A stretch of 64,000 nt of DNA from contig CP138932.1 of assembly GCA_047125605.1 (NCBI GenBank), positions 372,001-436,000 of the forward strand, read 5' to 3'. This document shows, one piece after another, positions 61,160 to 64,000 of this stretch. Every line of letters starts with the position of its first letter. The first letter of the stretch is position 1. The notes under the pieces are model-generated. The model saw nothing but the letters and a program-made list of their open reading frames with translations, searched no databases and was not told the DNA's origin. The DNA comes from JAKVBK01 sp022447275 (GTDB lineage Bacteria > Pseudomonadota > Alphaproteobacteria > Rhodobacterales > Rhodobacteraceae). Position numbers and translations under genes: made by a program.

Positions 61160-62173
61160 TCAGCCGCTTTGCGTTGGGTCTGCTGCCGGGGTGTTGCGGT
61201 CGGCCAGCGCGCTGGCGGGCTGCTCAGTTGCGGCATCCGCATCAAGTGTCGCCAGATCGCGGAAGGGTGCGCAGGAGGCGTCCAGCTTTGCTTCCCAATC
61301 CGGGTTGGGGACCTCGGCGTCGGACAGGCGCACATAGGCTTGCAGGGCGATTGCAAGGGCCACGGGCTCGAAAATGCTTTCTCGAATGGCCCATGTGAAC
61401 AGCACGGCAAGCGCGCATATCCCAATGCTGTTGCTAAAGCCTGGCACCCAGCCCGCAACGGACGTCGCAGGCCCCAGCAACAGCAGGAACAGCAGAGGCG
61501 TAAGGACCCACAGCGCGAGTATCACGCGTACGCCCGTCACAAGCAGCGGACGGGCATTCTGCGCCAGAAACACCAGCCCCGTGCGTGCACTTTCGGCGGG
61601 CCCCGGCGCTTCGCTGCGCAGGACATGGGCGAGGACTGCCTCGTCGAAATACCCGGCCGTTCGGCGCAAGACTGCATGGCTCCAGGAGGGTCTGTCTCGC
61701 AAGACAATCACATCCACATCCGCAGCGAGGCCCTGAAGCAGCCCAACGATCTGGCGCAGCACGGCCCGACATTTGCGATCAATGGCAAAGAGCCTGCCCG
61801 CCTTGGCAAAACGCGCTTGGGTGCGGTGCGCGCCCAGCCCGATTTGAGCGCGCCCCTTCGGAATGTCCTCGCCATCGATCGCGGCCACCATCACCGCAAG
61901 GCGGGCAGTGCGTGAAAGGTACAGGCCGTACATACGCAGGCCGTAAAAAGCCAGAACTGTCAAAAGAAAGCAGACCATTGCCCAGTTGCCCGCTGCGGCA
62001 CTGCGCTGTTCGGCGGGTGCCTGCGCATGGAAAATCCAACCCAGTCCACCAGCCACGATCGTTGCTGTCACAATGGCGACCACGATGACAGCACAAAAGG
62101 CTGCACGGAAAAGGTGCACGGGCGCGGTTTGGCGCAGAAGACGCATAGCGTCGCTCAACTTGATCTCCCGCAT
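61160..62173 (-). CDS. conserved hypothetical membrane protein
   Basis: A 337-residue protein of no recognised family. There are two membrane helices near the N-terminus (about 25-50 and 65-88), a soluble middle domain of about 110 residues, and two helices at about 207-228 and 236-258, then a polar tail. ATG 62173 follows GTGGGGAAAAACC; the longer frame to 62242 is less likely. It stands 100 bases upstream of hisB on the same strand and could be cotranscribed. Confidence 0.65.
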   Translation of the reverse strand: MREIKLSDAMRLLRQTAPVHLFRAAFCAVIVVAIVTATIVAGGLGWIFHAQAPAEQRSAAAGNWAMVCFLLTVLAFYGLRMYGLYLSRTARLAVMVAAIDGEDIPKGRAQIGLGAHRTQARFAKAGRLFAIDRKCRAVLRQIVGLLQGLAADVDVIVLRDRPSWSHAVLRRTAGYFDEAVLAHVLRSEAPGPAESARTGLVFLAQNARPLLVTGVRVILALWVLTPLLFLLLLGPATSVAGWVPGFSNSIGICALAVLFTWAIRESIFEPVALAIALQAYVRLSDAEVPNPDWEAKLDASCAPFRDLATLDADAATEQPASALADRNTPAADPTQSG

Positions 62174-62539
62174 GGTTTTTCCCCACGCCGCTTTTTGGTT
62201 GGGCGGCGTACCTGAGCAGAGCAAAAAGATTAGGCACTTCAATCACCGCACACGGTGCGGCCTATCCGCATGCATTACCAGCGAGACAGACTTTGAATGG
62301 GTTTTGGGGCGCAATTGGCCCGCCATGGTTGTAGAGGTGCAACGGTTTTACCTAAAAACGGCCGCTTCGAACCCTACGAAACTGATTTCAGGGGCTTTTG
62401 GACAGGTCGTAAGAAAGGGGCCACTCGCGAAATACACGCCTCCAAGTGCAAAAGTGCAAGCTGGTTTTGCCAGTATTGCTGAATTCGCACCCTTTCTGTA
62501 AGTAACGCTTTCAATTGTGCAGCGGTTGGCAGGCCCTCA
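62174..62539. other. divergent intergenic region before lysR
   Basis: 366 bases between the divergent membrane-protein and LysR genes. A short plus-strand frame at 62297-62482 has no protein-like features. No clear operator was found, although LysR regulators usually bind such divergent gaps at T-N11-A sites. Confidence 0.4.
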
Positions 62540-63457
62540 ATGTCCATTAAACACCTCCGTACCCTCGTTGCTGTTTCGGATCATGAAACCTTCAGCAAGG
62601 CCGCCACCGCCGTTTTCCTGACCCATGCAGCCGTCAGCCAGCAGATGCGCCAGTTGGAGGCGGAATGTGGCATTGCCCTGTTTGATCGCAGCAAGCGGAC
62701 CCCTCGATTAAATGCTAAGGGCCATGCCCTTGTCGCCCGAGCCCGCGCGCTTCTGCGAGATTACGATGCACTTGTGCCCTCGATCCTCGACGACGCTGCT
62801 CTGACGGGCGAGATCACTTTGGGCGCCGTGCCAACGACCCTGACAGGGCTTGTTCCGGTGGCGTTGGCTGGCCTGAAAGAGCGCTGTCCGGATCTTCATC
62901 TGCGGCTGCGCCCGGGCTTGACAGGAGCATTGTTGACAGCGCTGGAGCGCCATGAACTTGATGCGGGGCTCGTTTCCCGCCCGTTCCTTGAGCCTGCTGG
63001 GATCACGTTCGAGGACATCGACGTGGAGCCTTTGAAACTCATCGCATCTGAACAAGCTGGTAGTTCTGATCCCGATGAATTGCTGCGTACCCGTCCCTTT
63101 ATCCGGTTCAACAGGGATGCGGTTGTAGGCACACAGATCGAGCATTGGATACAGGCCCGTGGTCTGCGCGTGCGGGAAGCGATGGAACTCGACAATCTGG
63201 ATGCGATCGCAAGCATGGTGCATGCCAATCTGGGCGTCTCGATCGTGCCCGAAGTGGCCGTTTTACCGTTCAATCCGTTGCCTTTACAGTGGCTGCCCCT
63301 TGGGGCAGATGCACCCAGCCGTGCGCTGTGCATTGCCTTTCCCAGTGATACGGCAAAGCGAAGTGTGATCCGCGCGCTACGCGCCGCCCTTTTGCGGGCC
63401 ATCAGCACCCCGGCAGGGCAGGACAAAGATCGCACTTTGGAGGGTGGGGCAGCATGA
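62540..63457 (+). CDS. LysR family transcriptional regulator
   Basis: A 305-residue LysR-type regulator. The N-terminal helix-turn-helix (HLRTLVAVSDHETFSKAATAVFLTHAAVSQQMRQLE, residues about 4-39, followed by FDRSKRTPRLN) is typical. The effector-binding domain spans about 90-290. The stop overlaps the start of the TSUP gene by ATGA, so the regulator and the transporter are cotranscribed and the transporter is the obvious target. Confidence 0.93.
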   Translation: MSIKHLRTLVAVSDHETFSKAATAVFLTHAAVSQQMRQLEAECGIALFDRSKRTPRLNAKGHALVARARALLRDYDALVPSILDDAALTGEITLGAVPTTLTGLVPVALAGLKERCPDLHLRLRPGLTGALLTALERHELDAGLVSRPFLEPAGITFEDIDVEPLKLIASEQAGSSDPDELLRTRPFIRFNRDAVVGTQIEHWIQARGLRVREAMELDNLDAIASMVHANLGVSIVPEVAVLPFNPLPLQWLPLGADAPSRALCIAFPSDTAKRSVIRALRAALLRAISTPAGQDKDRTLEGGAA

Positions 63458-64000
63458 GCGTTGAAGACATCATATTCGTGGTGCTTGGGGCCGCTGCAGG
63501 TGGCTTCATCAATGGCCTCGCAGGTACAGGTACAGCCTTGTTTGCAATGGGGTTTTATCTGGTTGTGCTGGAGCCCACCAGTGCGGTTGCGATCATATCT
63601 CTGATGACGGTGCTAACGGGGCTGCAAGGCCTATGGGTGGTACGTGCAGAGATCGGAAATGTGCGTCCGCGACTGCTCCGTTTTCTTGTGCCTGGGCTGA
63701 TCGGCGTGCCGATTGGGGTGCAACTCCTCAGCCATGTGGATGCGGATGTCCTGAAGCTGCTCGTTGCAGGTTTGCTGATTTTTTATGGGGGATTTTTTGG
63801 ATTCCGCAAATCTCTGCCGCGATTTGAGCGCCAGACCCCGGTCGTTGACGGCGCGGTCGGCCTGGTGGGCGGGGTGCTGGGTGGGTTGGCCTCCCTGTCG
63901 GGGGCATTGCCCTCAATCTGGTTATCTTTGAGGCCCTGGCCCAAAGCACAAACCCGCGCCGTGCTACAGCCCTACAATATGGGCATTCTGGGCCTGACGG
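63454..64000 (+). CDS. TSUP family transporter (partial, cut by window end)
   Basis: The first 182 residues of a TauE/SafE-like membrane protein. The opening helix has GAAAGGFINGLAGTGTALFAMGF, the TSUP glycine-rich repeat, and the second repeat begins at VGGVLGGLASLSGALPSIWL. Its substrate may be sulfite, sulfoacetate or another organic acid. It is coupled to the upstream LysR regulator. It is the second TSUP gene in the window and is not closely similar to the one at 30424-31356. Confidence 0.85.
   Translation, partial: MSVEDIIFVVLGAAAGGFINGLAGTGTALFAMGFYLVVLEPTSAVAIISLMTVLTGLQGLWVVRAEIGNVRPRLLRFLVPGLIGVPIGVQLLSHVDADVLKLLVAGLLIFYGGFFGFRKSLPRFERQTPVVDGAVGLVGGVLGGLASLSGALPSIWLSLRPWPKAQTRAVLQPYNMGILGLT

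Overview
The window looks like a chromosomal segment of an alphaproteobacterium of the Rhodobacterales (Roseobacter/Rhodobacter group). The evidence is the high-GC coding style and gene families typical of that order: DUF1467, DUF1150 next to Hsp20, the TSUP/TIGR02186 pair, a KpsE-like exporter with a long N-terminal tail, a divergent trxB/lrp pair and an RpoH-type sigma factor. Most of it is ordinary core genome in short operons joined by 4-base ATGA overlaps. No CRISPR array, prophage or intact insertion sequence is visible.

Layout. 1-4037: an AT-richer block with htpG and a methyltransferase, embedded in gene-poor DNA and ending exactly at the 3' end of a tRNA-Gln gene. 4120-8789: an operon for capsule or surface polysaccharide (kpsT-like, kpsE-like, kdsA, phosphomannomutase). 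9040-18372: nhaA, a uracil-DNA glycosylase-family gene, SseB-like gene, aspS, a GNAT gene, a DUF1800/DUF1501 (Tat) pair and a response regulator. 18509-25271: methylmalonyl-CoA epimerase, membrane proteins, nitroreductase, a histone-deacetylase-like enzyme, purEK, and a small heat-shock group (hsp20, DUF1150, phzF-like). 25493-31356: sulfate activation (ATP sulfurylase/APS kinase carrying a MarR-like N-terminal domain), trxB/lrp and a TSUP transporter. 31561-36494: a BMP-type (nucleoside-like) ABC importer. 36653-43289: rimI, tsaB, nfuA, a universal stress protein, a conserved membrane protein, a branched-chain aminotransferase-like gene, trpS and a rhomboid without catalytic residues. 43307-52759: murJ, glnD and an LppC-like lipoprotein; rsmI, yraN and gshB; comM. 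52760-54758: a second AT-richer, gene-poor stretch with a decayed reading frame and a yrbL-like gene. 54759-64000: a GST with a Cys-rich tail, rpoH, coaBC-dut-moeB-like, hisBH, a membrane protein, and lysR followed by a second TSUP gene cut by the window end.

Connections. Heat shock recurs: rpoH is here, and RpoH-like promoters can be proposed in front of htpG and hsp20. Sulfur handling recurs: sulfate activation, two TSUP transporters, trxB and gshB. The most unusual points are the MarR-SAT/APS-kinase fusion preceded by a perfect 14-bp palindrome, the CtrA-type box in front of comM, the catalytically dead rhomboid, the membrane-anchored MoeB-like protein, and the tRNA-bounded AT-rich block.
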